A stretch of DNA of 64,000 bases from Salinimonas chungwhensis DSM 16280 (GCF_000378185.1 NZ_KB899385.1:1-64000); one strand, 5' to 3'; shown: positions 8,270-17,469, numbered from the stretch's first letter. Numbers and translations: made by a program. The notes: a model not told the origin generated them from the letters alone.

Positions 8270-9214
8270 TTAGCCTCGTTTGAGCAAGCAGCTACCGGCT
8301 TTGATCGAATTTGTTTGGGCGCTCATCACTGTTACCTGGCCGCAATTTGGCACATCGACACCGGGTTTAACTCTAAGCTTTTGGCCAGTTACGGTATTTA
8401 CGATAAAGCCAAGTTTGGCGTTGAAGTTAACTAGCTTTATAACCCATGGGGATTTCTCAACAGCGGGCTTACCTTCACCTTTGAATCGACGTGCATGAGT
8501 CGGCTCTTTGTCTTTTGCAGTGTCAGGTTCTGAGCTTAATTTCCACTCTTCCAGGGCCTTGGTACGGTTAGCCAGCCAACCGTAATTTTTTGTATTTGTA
8601 TCAACATCAGTAGCAATCTTTGATAAAGAACCTGTGACTGTAACCAGCTTTTCTTTTACATCTTCAATCCCAGCACTTGGACCGCTTGTTGCTATCATCA
8701 ACACCTCTTGTTCCAATGCATCGACACGCTGAAGTAATTGGCTGAGATTTTCATTAAGGCGCTGTACTGAGGCTTTATTTAGCTCTCCTGCCTGTAATGC
8801 AGCCTCAGCTGATTGTTTGAGATCAGTTGTTTGACTTTGGTTATTAATATTGACTGTTTGCGCAAGTTCTTTTACTGAATCTGTTTGGGCTTGTAGCGAA
8901 GCAAGCTTTTGCTCAAGAAGGTTCTGGCGATTACTATTGTCTTTGAATCCCGGCAGAGACAAATTCGAGACAGCCTCATAAAATTTATCTGGCCCCATTG
9001 CCGTAACAGTTACCCCAATTCCTATTGCAACAACTGCAGAGCCAACAATGTACTTGCTTTTATACCAAGTTGACTGGCTGCGCTTAACTGGTTTGGCCCT
9101 ATCAACTGTCTGTTCACGCGGTGTCTCGTTTTGCTCGTTTGGAAACGGCGTTACGGATGCAAGACCATCGTCTTCATCTGATGCAAAATCTGGATTAAAT
9201 TTCTCTGCGCTCAC
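8270..9214 (-). CDS. icmG: IcmG/DotF/TraP-like inner-membrane coiled-coil protein
   Basis: 314 aa: a cytoplasmic acidic N-terminus, one membrane helix at about 55-76, a periplasmic coiled coil (about 95-230, with LLEQKLASLQAQ-type heptads) and a compact C-terminal domain with one Cys pair (VPNCGQV and AGSCLLK). That is the architecture of DotF/IcmG, an accessory core component in the periplasmic wing of the complex. It is first in the icmG-C-D-J-B operon. GTG start with GGGG upstream. Slightly longer than Legionella IcmG (269). Confidence 0.85.
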   Translation of the reverse strand: MSAEKFNPDFASDEDDGLASVTPFPNEQNETPREQTVDRAKPVKRSQSTWYKSKYIVGSAVVAIGIGVTVTAMGPDKFYEAVSNLSLPGFKDNSNRQNLLEQKLASLQAQTDSVKELAQTVNINNQSQTTDLKQSAEAALQAGELNKASVQRLNENLSQLLQRVDALEQEVLMIATSGPSAGIEDVKEKLVTVTGSLSKIATDVDTNTKNYGWLANRTKALEEWKLSSEPDTAKDKEPTHARRFKGEGKPAVEKSPWVIKLVNFNAKLGFIVNTVTGQKLRVKPGVDVPNCGQVTVMSAQTNSIKAGSCLLKRG

Positions 9215-9229
9215 TGCATGTGCCCCGCT

Positions 9230-9256
9230 GTTTAACTTATGGGGCTTAAGTTAAAC
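9230..9256. promoter_or_regulatory. Perfect 10-bp inverted repeat in the icmG leader
   Basis: GTTTAACTTA, seven-base loop, TAAGTTAAAC. It lies between the 23-bp motif (9277-9299) and the icmG start, about 15 bases from the GTG, so it could be a dimeric operator or a leader hairpin. No T-run follows on the minus strand, so a terminator is unlikely. Confidence 0.5.
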
Positions 9257-9276
9257 ACTCGAACGGGCGCTCTCAA

Positions 9277-9299
9277 CGAAATAAGGTCAATAAATCGGG
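9277..9299 (-). promoter_or_regulatory. 23-bp intergenic motif, copy B
   Basis: On the minus strand it reads CCCGATTTATTGACCTTATT then TCG. It matches the consensus exactly and points toward icmG, whose start is about 60 bases away. Confidence 0.65.
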
Positions 9300-9455
9300 A
9301 AACTTAAAAACTACAACTTTAAGGCTTTACGTGAAGACGAAGCAGGTGGGAGCCTGGTGAGTTTAGATATCGCTATCCTTACTATTGAACGAGCCATGAT
9401 ATCTCAAGGTACTATTCCTTCAGAGTGAGAACTGGAGGGAAATGCTGTTTAATAT

Positions 9456-9851
9456 TTATTTCTGTGGTAGGCGTTCGCCATCAACTTCAAAGTCTACCAT
9501 GCCATACCGCACACTGGACTCTTTTTCTAAAAGGGCTATAAGTGCATCAAGATCTTCCGAGCTACTTGAATTCACTTCTATTTGCCAAATGTTAAGTTCA
9601 CTAATATTGCCGATGACTTTCCCATTAACAATCTTAGCCAGACGTAGCGCCTCGTTGGCATTAAAATCAGTTTTTAATGCAACAAGTACATAACTACTAA
9701 CTATTTTGTTACCGAATTCATCCTCAATAGATGAGCTCATATGGCCTGGTGACAGACCTCTTGAAAAATCATTGCTGTCACAACCCAAAACAAAAAAACA
9801 GGTACAGAAAATAATTGTACTCGGCTTTTTTAAAAAACCTCTTTTACCCAT
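9456..9851 (-). CDS. Predicted lipoprotein with subtilase-propeptide-like domain
   Basis: 131 aa from the ATG at 9851 (an upstream TTG at 9857 is possible). An N-terminal signal ends in FVLGC, a good lipobox, so the protein is probably lipid-anchored. The mature domain (VLVALKTDFNANEALRLA, then GKVIGNIS, then IWQIEV, then ALIALLEKE) has the beta-alpha-beta pattern of subtilase (S8) propeptides and I9-type inhibitors, where the prodomain guides folding and blocks the protease. No protease follows it, so a free-standing inhibitor or binding module is a guess. It sits with the gene at 9872 between icmE and icmG, where Legionella and IncI systems have nothing comparable that I know of. Confidence 0.6.
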   Translation of the reverse strand: MGKRGFLKKPSTIIFCTCFFVLGCDSNDFSRGLSPGHMSSSIEDEFGNKIVSSYVLVALKTDFNANEALRLAKIVNGKVIGNISELNIWQIEVNSSSSEDLDALIALLEKESSVRYGMVDFEVDGERLPQK

Positions 9852-9871
9852 TATCAATAACCCAGTGATGC

Positions 9872-10306
9872 CTAATGCATAGGGTTTTGCTCTTTAATTT
9901 GCTGGCGGTCAAGATATGGCGTCTTGTCGTTTGATGGCGGCGGCGTTGGAGGAATAGGTCTATTAAGAATCCTTATTTTATCTAATATAATTCCGCTAAT
10001 CACTGAACCATTAGGTCGCTTCTGTTTTTCACTCTCCAGAATTGAAGTTAAAAGCTCGCTCTTACCATCTCTTTGAATAAAAACAAAAACGTCTGAAACT
10101 TCACCTTTAAGGCTTTCATACTTTCTAATATGCTTAGAATTTTCTGTTTGCAGTCTAGCTACCGACTCCTTGTGTTCTGCAGCAACTTTCGAATCCAGCT
10201 CGGCCTCCATTTTCATTCGAGATATTTTCCTATTTAGACGATTTATATGTATAAATGAGATTATCAGTAAGAAAACAGCTAGGAAAATAATTGCTAGTAG
10301 ATACAT
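9872..10306 (-). CDS. Unknown membrane-anchored coiled-coil protein
   Basis: 144 aa with one N-terminal membrane helix (about 2-20), a charged coiled coil (about 24-70), a small globular part, and a proline-rich stretch (RPIPPTPPPSNDK) near the C-terminus. The ribosome site is weak. It is followed 20 bases later by the lipoprotein gene, so the two form a small unit inserted between icmE and icmG. No family recognised. The anchor plus coiled coil would suit a cell-envelope scaffold. Confidence 0.55.
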   Translation of the reverse strand: MYLLAIIFLAVFLLIISFIHINRLNRKISRMKMEAELDSKVAAEHKESVARLQTENSKHIRKYESLKGEVSDVFVFIQRDGKSELLTSILESEKQKRPNGSVISGIILDKIRILNRPIPPTPPPSNDKTPYLDRQQIKEQNPMH

Positions 10307-10449
10307 TTTGGATAATTTAGCTATGACAAGTTGTCTTCAAATTTATCATTAAGCCAATACAGTGGCTAGCAGCAACATGTCTCTTAAACATAATTCGATT
10401 ATTATTGAACAGCTCTTACCAGTTATTCATTAATGCATTAGCCTGACTA

Positions 10450-10514
10450 AGCAGAGCTGTAAGAAATATGTTAGCTCTGCTTACAATAGCCATAATGTGA
10501 TACTTATTATGGCT
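10450..10514. terminator. Two consecutive perfect hairpins after icmE
   Basis: First on the minus strand is AGCCATAAT, nine bases, ATTATGGCT (10488-10514), then AGCAGAGCT, fourteen bases, AGCTCTGCT (10450-10481). They follow the icmE stop directly. Neither has a strong T-run, so they may act as a processed or attenuating 3' end separating the icmE operon from the downstream genes. Confidence 0.5.
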
Positions 10515-10526
10515 ACAGACTCCCAA

Positions 10527-13500
10527 TTAATGCTTAGTGGGTAAATCTTTATCTGTAATGTGAGTAAAGATTTTCATTACCATTTCTGTATTTTGAGGGA
10601 TTCTCACAGTGACCGGACGATTTACGCGCTCTGCCAGTGATGGTAGCAGCGCCCGGCCAACTTCCCCAACCCCCTGTAATGCAATCTCCGCATAATTTAG
10701 ACCTTCAACGATTGTCGTTGTTGAGGTGCTTCCCGGGATACTATCTGTTATTTGAGTGCGATCCTGAGAGTTAGCAACACCGTCTGCAACGCCAGTTCCA
10801 AATGACGCAAGGAATACGCCCCCAAACCGATACCAGAAGTGGTCGTCAACTTCTGCAGCCATACCTGCTGATGCTGTGGAAGGGTCTAATGCCAGCCCTT
10901 CAGTGCTGAAGCATTTTAATTCCAAAGGACAGATCTGATTAAATTTAAGAACTGCATTGTCGTAAACCAAATCCACTATTGCGTATGCTTTTGCCAAATG
11001 TAATGGATGCTCTGGAAAAGGCATATGAATCTCAACTTCGAGCCGGTCATTAAAATCGGTATTAAGCGCATGGGTTGTCGCAACAAAGAATGTTGAGCCA
11101 GTAGGTTCCACAATTTGTGACTGGGGCCGTATACTTTTAGCTCCAGTGTTGCTGTCACTGCCAACAGGACTCACCTGAGTACTTTCTTGAGAAGGCATTC
11201 CCGGGGCTTTAGCGGTAGTAACATCGGTAGGCTTGAATGTCGGTGTTATATTCTTTTCATAGCTTTTAGCTGTTTTTTCCATTGCGGCAATATAACTAGC
11301 CACCCGCTCACCAAACCGGCTTCTAGCGGCTTGGTCAACTGCACTTAATTTAATCTTCCCATCATCTGTTTGCGTCTCTTCAGCTTTTTTAGCTAAATCT
11401 TTGTTTTCCTCGGTATCTTTCGAGGATACGTTTGTAACTTCACTTTTCTCAGCTGGCTCTTCAGGTAAAGATGGGGGAGTGACATTATTCTCTGAATCCT
11501 TAGCTATGCCATCATCAGATAATAAGTCTAAGTTGCTCAACGTTACGGGCTTCTCATCGATAATTATACTATCGCCATTTGCTCCAACAACTTGTCCTCG
11601 GCCATCAAGGCGTAATCTCTGGCCTCTGTATCTAATGGGTCGCTTTAGTCTATCCACCAGCTGATTTGTCGCATCTACATAGACATGTTTACCATCGCGC
11701 AAAACTGGCTTGCCGTTTTCATCAACTACTAGCCCTTCCTCTGACTTGTAATATTCAGTACCTGGAATTTTAGTTAGCTGCTTCGAGCCGGCCAAAAGCT
11801 TTCCGTCCGCGCCCAAAGCGACGCCTTGAGCATCCACCGGTGTTATACCGCTCGCTTTTTTCCCGTCTTTGGTAATAAACTCACCAGCTTCACTTAAATA
11901 CAGAGAGTTACCACGAGGGTCACGCAAAGGGTTACCGTCCTCGTCAATCAATCGACCTGTTTCAGGGTCAATCTCAATAGCTTTACCATTATATTTGAAA
12001 GGCCTTCCCTCTTTATCGAGAAGTTTTCCATCGCGTGTAATATACACGTCCGAGTCACCAATTTTCTTCATCGCAGAGGTGACCGGTTTACCATTACCAA
12101 ATATCAAACGACCGTCACCATCTGCAAAGATAGCCTCTTTAACTGGCTCGCCATCCTCTGTAATGATCTCACCCTTATCATTCATAAATAAAGGGTTACC
12201 CTTTGAGTCAGTGACAATATTTCCATCTTCATCGTAAATTCGGCCGTCAGCCCCAACTCTGACGTTTTTACCCTTATAAGTGAGAGGCTTGCCATTCTTA
12301 TCAAGAATGTATCCATCTTCAGTTTTGATAAAGCCGCTTTCATAGCTGCGACCTAAAGGGTTTACTGCCTCAAATCCACCATTGGCTATTGTTGAAAGTG
12401 CGCCTTCATCCCATGGCGATATCGCTTCTTTCCCTGTTTTATCTTTAAGACGCATGTTTTCATCAAGATACAGTTCACGACCATCAACCCCTTTAACTGC
12501 CTCACCATTTGCGTAAACCAAAGCGCCATCCGGGCGACGGTAAACCTGCTTTCCATTGTGGGTAAGTGGCTTTCCATTTAAAGTAACCAGTTCTTTAGGC
12601 ACTGAAGCTGATTTATGATTACCCGATCCATGGGAGGGATTCGTCAACTGATCGTTTATCGCTGCATCAGGCACCCCAAACTCATTTTGTATTGTTCCGT
12701 CAGGAGCGACCGTTAGCAAAGAACCCGACTCATCTCGCAGCTGATTCCCATTTTCATCCAAAAGAATATTACCTTTGCGAAACACCGGCTTTCCATTCCG
12801 ATAAACCTGTTTACCATCTGGCCCCAATAGCGGCTTGATAACATCAAACTGTTCTGTCTTAGGGTCAATTTTTCCACTTTTGGTGCTAAACCCTTTCATT
12901 CCTGATAGCTCACCATTTTCATCAACGATAAATCCTTGCTCGTTTAAGCGAAGTGGACCACCATGCTCATCAAAAATGGGATTTCCGTCTGCATCAAAGA
13001 GCTGGCCATTTACTCCCTCAAATACAGCTTTACCATTATAAAAAAGTTGCTCTCCTGATTTACTGAGGACTGGCTTGCGAGCATCTCTGTCCATCATCAT
13101 TTCGCCAGTAGAAGATAAGACCACACCTTCACTGGAGGTTAGATCAACGCCAATCTGTGCCAGTTTGTTATCTTTAGTCACAAACCGGCCCAACTCATCT
13201 ATATAGAGCCGATTACCCTGTTTATCTGTCACAGGCGCTAAATCGTAAGTGCGTAAACCAATGAGTTTATTTGGAAGGTAAGTATTAAAGTCGAGAAACA
13301 TGTCCTTGTGTTTGAATAGCAGAGGTTTACCACCTACAGATGCTAATAATCCATCACTTGAAATGAAAACATCAGATGTGCCCTTTTGTGAAAGCTTACC
13401 AGGTCTGGAAAGCAGGTGGCCATTACGGTCATAAGCGACACCATTGCTATTTTTCAATAAACCAGACTGGACACTTCCCTTGCCGATATCCACACTTAGC

Positions 13501-14702
13501 CTGCCATCGTCTTCCAATAGCACAGAAGCGTTTTTATGGTTTTTCAGGTTGGTTGCGCCTGATAACAGCCTCTGGCCTATGCCCAGTTTTACAGAGGCAG
13601 AATAGTAAGTGATTGCCCCAGAGAACCTATCTTTAAGGTTTCCGTTATCATCAAGCAGAATATCAGAGTCACCCACTCGGCGAAGATTGGTCAATGGCTC
13701 AGTCAGCATTCCAAAGTTATCAATCATGATCCCGTTGAAGGAAAAAATTATCCCGGGCTTAGTGAAGGTCGTTCCGGTGTTATCCACCAAGTGACCGGCA
13801 TTTGACTGAAAAACTACGTTGTTTTCCCATCTTGCGGGAACACCGCGAGAGTCGGTTATTTCTCGCTCTCGATTACGAAAAACGAAATTGCCTGAGTGTC
13901 GAATTGGTCTTGCATCTACAGTTACTAGTTGTGACTCGCTAGTTATATAGATGTCAGTTGTATCTACTTGCACCATGTTTCCGGCTCTGTAGGCGAAATG
14001 TCCATTAGCAAGCAGCACAACGCCATCATGAGTTAACAATTGTCCTCGCATTGGGATGAGATTAGTTTCTTTATCAATGATTTCACCATCTACACTTAAG
14101 AAGAGCTCACCAACACCCGCAATATCGACTGGCCGATTGTCTGACCAAACAATGCCCCCGCTATCAGACAGCTTTACGTCTTGACCATGAAGCTTTAGTT
14201 TTTGCTTATCGTCAGAAACCAGGTACCGATCTGCGGCAACATAAATATCACTATCACCAATTTGTGTTATCAGGTCGTTATCACTATCAAACTCAACGCC
14301 GGCACGCGACAAACGCGCATGAAATTCGGCATCTGACATTGTGCACCCACATGTAGAGACATCGGCATCTCCCCCGGCTATTGGCTCTGGCTTCTTTCCA
14401 TCTATAACAAAAGGAATATGTACACCGTTCTGCGTCCGGATTGCTCGGTCGTAATTTTCTTTATTTTTTTGCTCAACAGCTTCCTTATAAGCATTCGACT
14501 TTTCTGCACCAACATTCACTACAGAGTTAGATGGTGTTGCCTGAAGCGGAGCTTTAGCGCCATCTTCTTCGGAGCTCGTCACAATAAAGAATATGACAAA
14601 TGCTAAACTAACAGCGAAAAGAACGCCGCCGGCAACAAACAAAAAGGGGCGATTTGAAGGTGCTAGCAAAGCGCTGGTGTACTTATTGATTTTATTGCGC
14701 AT
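10527..14702 (-). CDS. icmE: IcmE/DotG/TraO, VirB10-like core-channel protein with long repeat region
   Basis: 1391 aa from the ATG at 14702, which overlaps the end of icmK by 11 bases; an upstream in-frame start at 14813 would lie deep inside icmK and is rejected. Layout: cytoplasmic tail, one membrane helix at about 20-40, a very long repeat region (roughly 100-1050), a linker, and a C-terminal VirB10/TrbI-type domain (about 1190-1391) that forms the outer-membrane channel. The repeats are units of about 20-25 residues around DENGNPL/KDGKPV with alternating G, D and N, predicting an extended beta structure across the periplasm. Legionella DotG is 1048 aa with shorter pentapeptide-like repeats, so this one is unusually long. 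Confidence 0.9.
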   Translation of the reverse strand: MRNKINKYTSALLAPSNRPFLFVAGGVLFAVSLAFVIFFIVTSSEEDGAKAPLQATPSNSVVNVGAEKSNAYKEAVEQKNKENYDRAIRTQNGVHIPFVIDGKKPEPIAGGDADVSTCGCTMSDAEFHARLSRAGVEFDSDNDLITQIGDSDIYVAADRYLVSDDKQKLKLHGQDVKLSDSGGIVWSDNRPVDIAGVGELFLSVDGEIIDKETNLIPMRGQLLTHDGVVLLANGHFAYRAGNMVQVDTTDIYITSESQLVTVDARPIRHSGNFVFRNREREITDSRGVPARWENNVVFQSNAGHLVDNTGTTFTKPGIIFSFNGIMIDNFGMLTEPLTNLRRVGDSDILLDDNGNLKDRFSGAITYYSASVKLGIGQRLLSGATNLKNHKNASVLLEDDGRLSVDIGKGSVQSGLLKNSNGVAYDRNGHLLSRPGKLSQKGTSDVFISSDGLLASVGGKPLLFKHKDMFLDFNTYLPNKLIGLRTYDLAPVTDKQGNRLYIDELGRFVTKDNKLAQIGVDLTSSEGVVLSSTGEMMMDRDARKPVLSKSGEQLFYNGKAVFEGVNGQLFDADGNPIFDEHGGPLRLNEQGFIVDENGELSGMKGFSTKSGKIDPKTEQFDVIKPLLGPDGKQVYRNGKPVFRKGNILLDENGNQLRDESGSLLTVAPDGTIQNEFGVPDAAINDQLTNPSHGSGNHKSASVPKELVTLNGKPLTHNGKQVYRRPDGALVYANGEAVKGVDGRELYLDENMRLKDKTGKEAISPWDEGALSTIANGGFEAVNPLGRSYESGFIKTEDGYILDKNGKPLTYKGKNVRVGADGRIYDEDGNIVTDSKGNPLFMNDKGEIITEDGEPVKEAIFADGDGRLIFGNGKPVTSAMKKIGDSDVYITRDGKLLDKEGRPFKYNGKAIEIDPETGRLIDEDGNPLRDPRGNSLYLSEAGEFITKDGKKASGITPVDAQGVALGADGKLLAGSKQLTKIPGTEYYKSEEGLVVDENGKPVLRDGKHVYVDATNQLVDRLKRPIRYRGQRLRLDGRGQVVGANGDSIIIDEKPVTLSNLDLLSDDGIAKDSENNVTPPSLPEEPAEKSEVTNVSSKDTEENKDLAKKAEETQTDDGKIKLSAVDQAARSRFGERVASYIAAMEKTAKSYEKNITPTFKPTDVTTAKAPGMPSQESTQVSPVGSDSNTGAKSIRPQSQIVEPTGSTFFVATTHALNTDFNDRLEVEIHMPFPEHPLHLAKAYAIVDLVYDNAVLKFNQICPLELKCFSTEGLALDPSTASAGMAAEVDDHFWYRFGGVFLASFGTGVADGVANSQDRTQITDSIPGSTSTTTIVEGLNYAEIALQGVGEVGRALLPSLAERVNRPVTVRIPQNTEMVMKIFTHITDKDLPTKH

Positions 14703-15630
14703 AACTGCCGCGCTCCTTTTGAAAATAGACAGACACTGCATTGCCGTTGTCAGTAGTGAAAAGCAAAGATGGGAGGTAGGAAATTTCATAAGCGGTATAA
14801 CCGCCTGGACCATGACGCACGCTAAGAGGATCTACCCCGTGCACATGTAAATTAGTTAAAATATAAAGTAGGTTACCGCGCTGCCAGGCGCTTACATCCT
14901 GATGGGAACTTTGTAATTTCTTAAATTCATTCGGTAAACCAACCCCTCCATGAAGTACCTTTTGCATATATGGCTCATTGGACATCATCGCGTGGTTATC
15001 ATCTGATATAATATCCTTTGATGTATTGGGCCCTAGTTGGGGGATTTGTAGAGTCAAAGACGAATGATATTTCTGCTTGTCTGCCACAAGTTCAAGCGTA
15101 ATCAATTCATCTATGCCTTTAAGCCCAACAGTCAGATTTGAAGACCCGACCCGAAACTTCCCATTCACACGAAGTTTATTCGAGGTTTCGCTGATAACCT
15201 GCTTTACATCAAATTCTTCTGAAGAGCCTGTTGTTTGGTACATTACCGGCCAGACGTTACCTGCTGCATCAATGAATGAAACATGGGTATCCCAACCCGG
15301 TGTGATATAAATTCGATATGGTTTAGCTGCAGGTGAGATATCAAGTGCATCGACTTTGCGTATGGAATCTGCCGGCTTTTGACGTTTCAACGCTTCGGCC
15401 TCTGAACGTTTTCTCTCAACATATTGCCTGAGCTGCTCCGGCGTCATTTTGAAATTTCTTTCTAGAAAGATTTCAAAGGCCAGATCCTTCATTTCTTCAT
15501 CTGTTAAGTCAGTTGCCTGAGCTTCGTCTGTATAAGGGACGACATCAGCCGGAATAGGATCTTTATTTTGATTAGCCTGTGCACCAGTGGCCAAGACCAG
15601 AGCCAGGAAAGAGAACGCTTTAAGTTTCAT
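14692..15630 (-). CDS. icmK: IcmK/DotH/TraN, outer-membrane core component
   Basis: 312 aa with a Sec signal (cleavage near ATGAQA). An N-terminal helical part with LERNFKMTPEQLRQY is followed by the beta-rich C-terminal region of DotH (PYRIYITPGWDTHVSFID, then GNVWPV) that forms the outer-membrane ring with DotC, DotD and DotG. It lies between icmL and icmE as in all type IVB clusters. Ribosome site GGAG is inside the end of icmL. Length is close to the family's (about 360, somewhat shorter). Confidence 0.9.
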   Translation of the reverse strand: MKLKAFSFLALVLATGAQANQNKDPIPADVVPYTDEAQATDLTDEEMKDLAFEIFLERNFKMTPEQLRQYVERKRSEAEALKRQKPADSIRKVDALDISPAAKPYRIYITPGWDTHVSFIDAAGNVWPVMYQTTGSSEEFDVKQVISETSNKLRVNGKFRVGSSNLTVGLKGIDELITLELVADKQKYHSSLTLQIPQLGPNTSKDIISDDNHAMMSNEPYMQKVLHGGVGLPNEFKKLQSSHQDVSAWQRGNLLYILTNLHVHGVDPLSVRHGPGGYTAYEISYLPSLLFTTDNGNAVSVYFQKERGSYAQ

Positions 15631-15636
15631 ATGTTC

Positions 15637-16356
15637 TTACTCCCCGCTAACAGACTTTATAAAGTAAGCGTCGACTGCCAGGCCTTTCTCGTTGTGCTTT
15701 CGTGAAACGCGTTTAATCAGAAAATCTACTGTGTATTCACGCCCATTCGTTTGTTGCTTACCCCCTCCCATATACCATGTGAAGTTCAACCTGACCTGCC
15801 ATGTAAGCGTGTCTTCATTAAAATTGACAATTTCAGGTGCCGCGCTTGGCTCAGCCCAGCTTGAAAGGCGATCATCGCGTATTTGAGTAAGTATCAGGCT
15901 ATTTAAGAGGCTTCTTTGATAGTTTTCGAAAGCAGTATGAGTCGTAAACTCTCTTTCTAATGACACTGTATGTTCGATATAGTCAGTGAAAGATAGCTTA
16001 TGAAATTGCTTCACTTTCTTCACTGCAAAAATCATCACATCTTCATCAGTAACCGAAGGTATATTTGTAGGTTGAAGCTCTGTCATATTGTTTTTGCTAT
16101 CAAGTAGGTAGGCGAGAGTTTGAACAGGTCGGTTTGCTGAGATATTCAGTCCAATAGCCAGAGAAACCACTACTAATCCCAGAAAAACTGCAAATCCCAG
16201 TGAGACTTTGTTTAAGCGACGCAAAAACGCATTACGGTCCAGAACAATTTGAGATGGATAAACCCCTGTGTCTTTATGCGCTACCCTCAAATTTGTTTTG
16301 GCCCCGAAAAGCAGTTCTAACTCTTCGTTATATTTGTTTTCTTTTTCTGAGCTCAT
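15637..16356 (-). CDS. icmL: IcmL/DotI/TraM, inner-membrane protein with VirB8-like periplasmic domain
   Basis: 239 aa: a cytoplasmic N-terminus, one membrane helix at about 52-73, and a periplasmic alpha/beta domain that in DotI resembles VirB8. The NTF2-like end (VDFLIKRVSRKHNEKGLAVDA) is characteristic. Its ATG overlaps the stop of the upstream paralogue as ATGA. It is the canonical IcmL, next to icmK. DotI forms a hetero-complex with DotJ at the inner membrane, which fits the paralogue just upstream. Confidence 0.88.
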   Translation of the reverse strand: MSSEKENKYNEELELLFGAKTNLRVAHKDTGVYPSQIVLDRNAFLRRLNKVSLGFAVFLGLVVVSLAIGLNISANRPVQTLAYLLDSKNNMTELQPTNIPSVTDEDVMIFAVKKVKQFHKLSFTDYIEHTVSLEREFTTHTAFENYQRSLLNSLILTQIRDDRLSSWAEPSAAPEIVNFNEDTLTWQVRLNFTWYMGGGKQQTNGREYTVDFLIKRVSRKHNEKGLAVDAYFIKSVSGE

Positions 16357-17018
16357 CGCTTTATAGTCCCCAAATCACTGATTAACAGCCCTTCAATAGC
16401 TTTGTCACGCGACACGCGTTTAAATGTCAGTTCCAGTATTACCTTATTGCTTTCAGGCTCTCCGGAAGGCCCTACAGCGGTCTGAACCAATCGAATCTGA
16501 TATTTGATAAATAGATCCCCATCGACGATAAACTCAGCCATGAGGTCTGCATTTCTAACTGTTGCAGCGGTAATGATGTAATTATTTTTTTGAATTCGTT
16601 CGAATGCACCGGCATCTTGAAGCGGTCGTCTATAAACAGCTTCATAGGTTTTATCGTCCACAAAAAGTGAGCGTCGTTCCTGCATCTGATTTTCCAGATT
16701 TAAAAAGTGGAAATTCATCAACCGCATCGCATACTTGTCGGCTAACGCGGCAGAAAATGCTAGAGAGTTTTCAAGATTGAATATGGGAGGAATGACTTTT
16801 GTGTTTCCCTCCTCATCAACCAGTACCGGTTCGCTTAAGCGTAATTCAGTTGCATCAAAGGCTAGAGTTAGTCCCAGCCCGACAATAATCGCCATCAACC
16901 CTGACGATAAAAGCATTTTGCGCTGTAGCTTTTTTTGCATTTGCCGGTTTTGCTTCAAAGCGTATTCCAGCAACTCATCGGTGATAGTCACCACCTGGGG
17001 GGCATTCAATGTCGTCAT
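16353..17018 (-). CDS. Second IcmL/DotI-like protein in the IcmM/DotJ position
   Basis: 221 aa. One membrane helix at about 36-56, then a periplasmic domain ending VILELTFKRVSRDKAIEGLLI, which aligns with the end of the next gene (FLIKRVSRKHNEKGLAV). It is therefore a full-length IcmL paralogue. In Legionella this slot holds icmM/dotJ, which keeps only the N-terminal part of DotI. Coupled by ATGA overlaps on both sides. A DotI-DotJ-like hetero-oligomer is the natural inference. Confidence 0.78.
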   Translation of the reverse strand: MTTLNAPQVVTITDELLEYALKQNRQMQKKLQRKMLLSSGLMAIIVGLGLTLAFDATELRLSEPVLVDEEGNTKVIPPIFNLENSLAFSAALADKYAMRLMNFHFLNLENQMQERRSLFVDDKTYEAVYRRPLQDAGAFERIQKNNYIITAATVRNADLMAEFIVDGDLFIKYQIRLVQTAVGPSGEPESNKVILELTFKRVSRDKAIEGLLISDLGTIKR

Positions 17019-17404
17019 GCAGGCATTGACTCGCTGCTATTTACCCATACGACACCGAGTTTTTTTAAATATTGAACACATGCATAAATGGCGAGTGCTT
17101 TTTCACCTTCACTTGCGTTGTTAAGAAAGCCTGTAAAGAGAACCTCTGACCTGTCTGAATCATCTGACTGCCCTTCAATCGGCAAGCTTACTTCCACATT
17201 ACCTGAGTTACCTGATAGCGAATCAGGGATTACATCAGCGTTTATTGAGCGAATAGTACCGGTTAAATGCGCTATAAATTGCGCCAGCATGTAGACACGA
17301 TTTTGCACGGGTATTTTGAAAAATGGTTCTTCCCAGTTTGCATTAACTCTAATTCCACCACTGGAAGGCTCTGCTACCTTCATACTTAAAACTAAAGATT
17401 TCAT
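17015..17404 (-). CDS. Unknown small protein heading the icmL-K-E operon
   Basis: 129 aa, no signal peptide or clear membrane helix. Good ribosome site (GAGGG) before the ATG. Its stop overlaps the next gene as ATGA. The first half is strand-rich (SLVLSMKVAEPSSGGIRVNA) and the second half helical (EGEKALAIYACVQYLKKL). No family recognised. Conserved position would suggest a cytoplasmic accessory of the DotI/DotJ complex, but this is inference. Confidence 0.65.
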   Translation of the reverse strand: MKSLVLSMKVAEPSSGGIRVNANWEEPFFKIPVQNRVYMLAQFIAHLTGTIRSINADVIPDSLSGNSGNVEVSLPIEGQSDDSDRSEVLFTGFLNNASEGEKALAIYACVQYLKKLGVVWVNSSESMPA

Positions 17405-17469
17405 AATTCACCCTCGCACAATTTGTGGAGCGAATATTCTTTTAACCGCCCTTTTCTCTCAACCACAAA

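Noticed and set aside
11000-14500. Repeat array inside icmE considered as CRISPR or DNA-level repeats
   Set aside because: The units are in frame, vary at DNA level and encode protein repeats; no spacer structure.
14703-14813. Upstream N-terminal extension of icmE
   Set aside because: It would lie inside icmK and adds a second hydrophobic stretch not expected before the conserved cytoplasmic tail.
14885-14900. CATCCTG-type nick sequence as oriT
   Set aside because: It lies within icmK, with no adjacent inverted repeat and no relaxase gene in the window.
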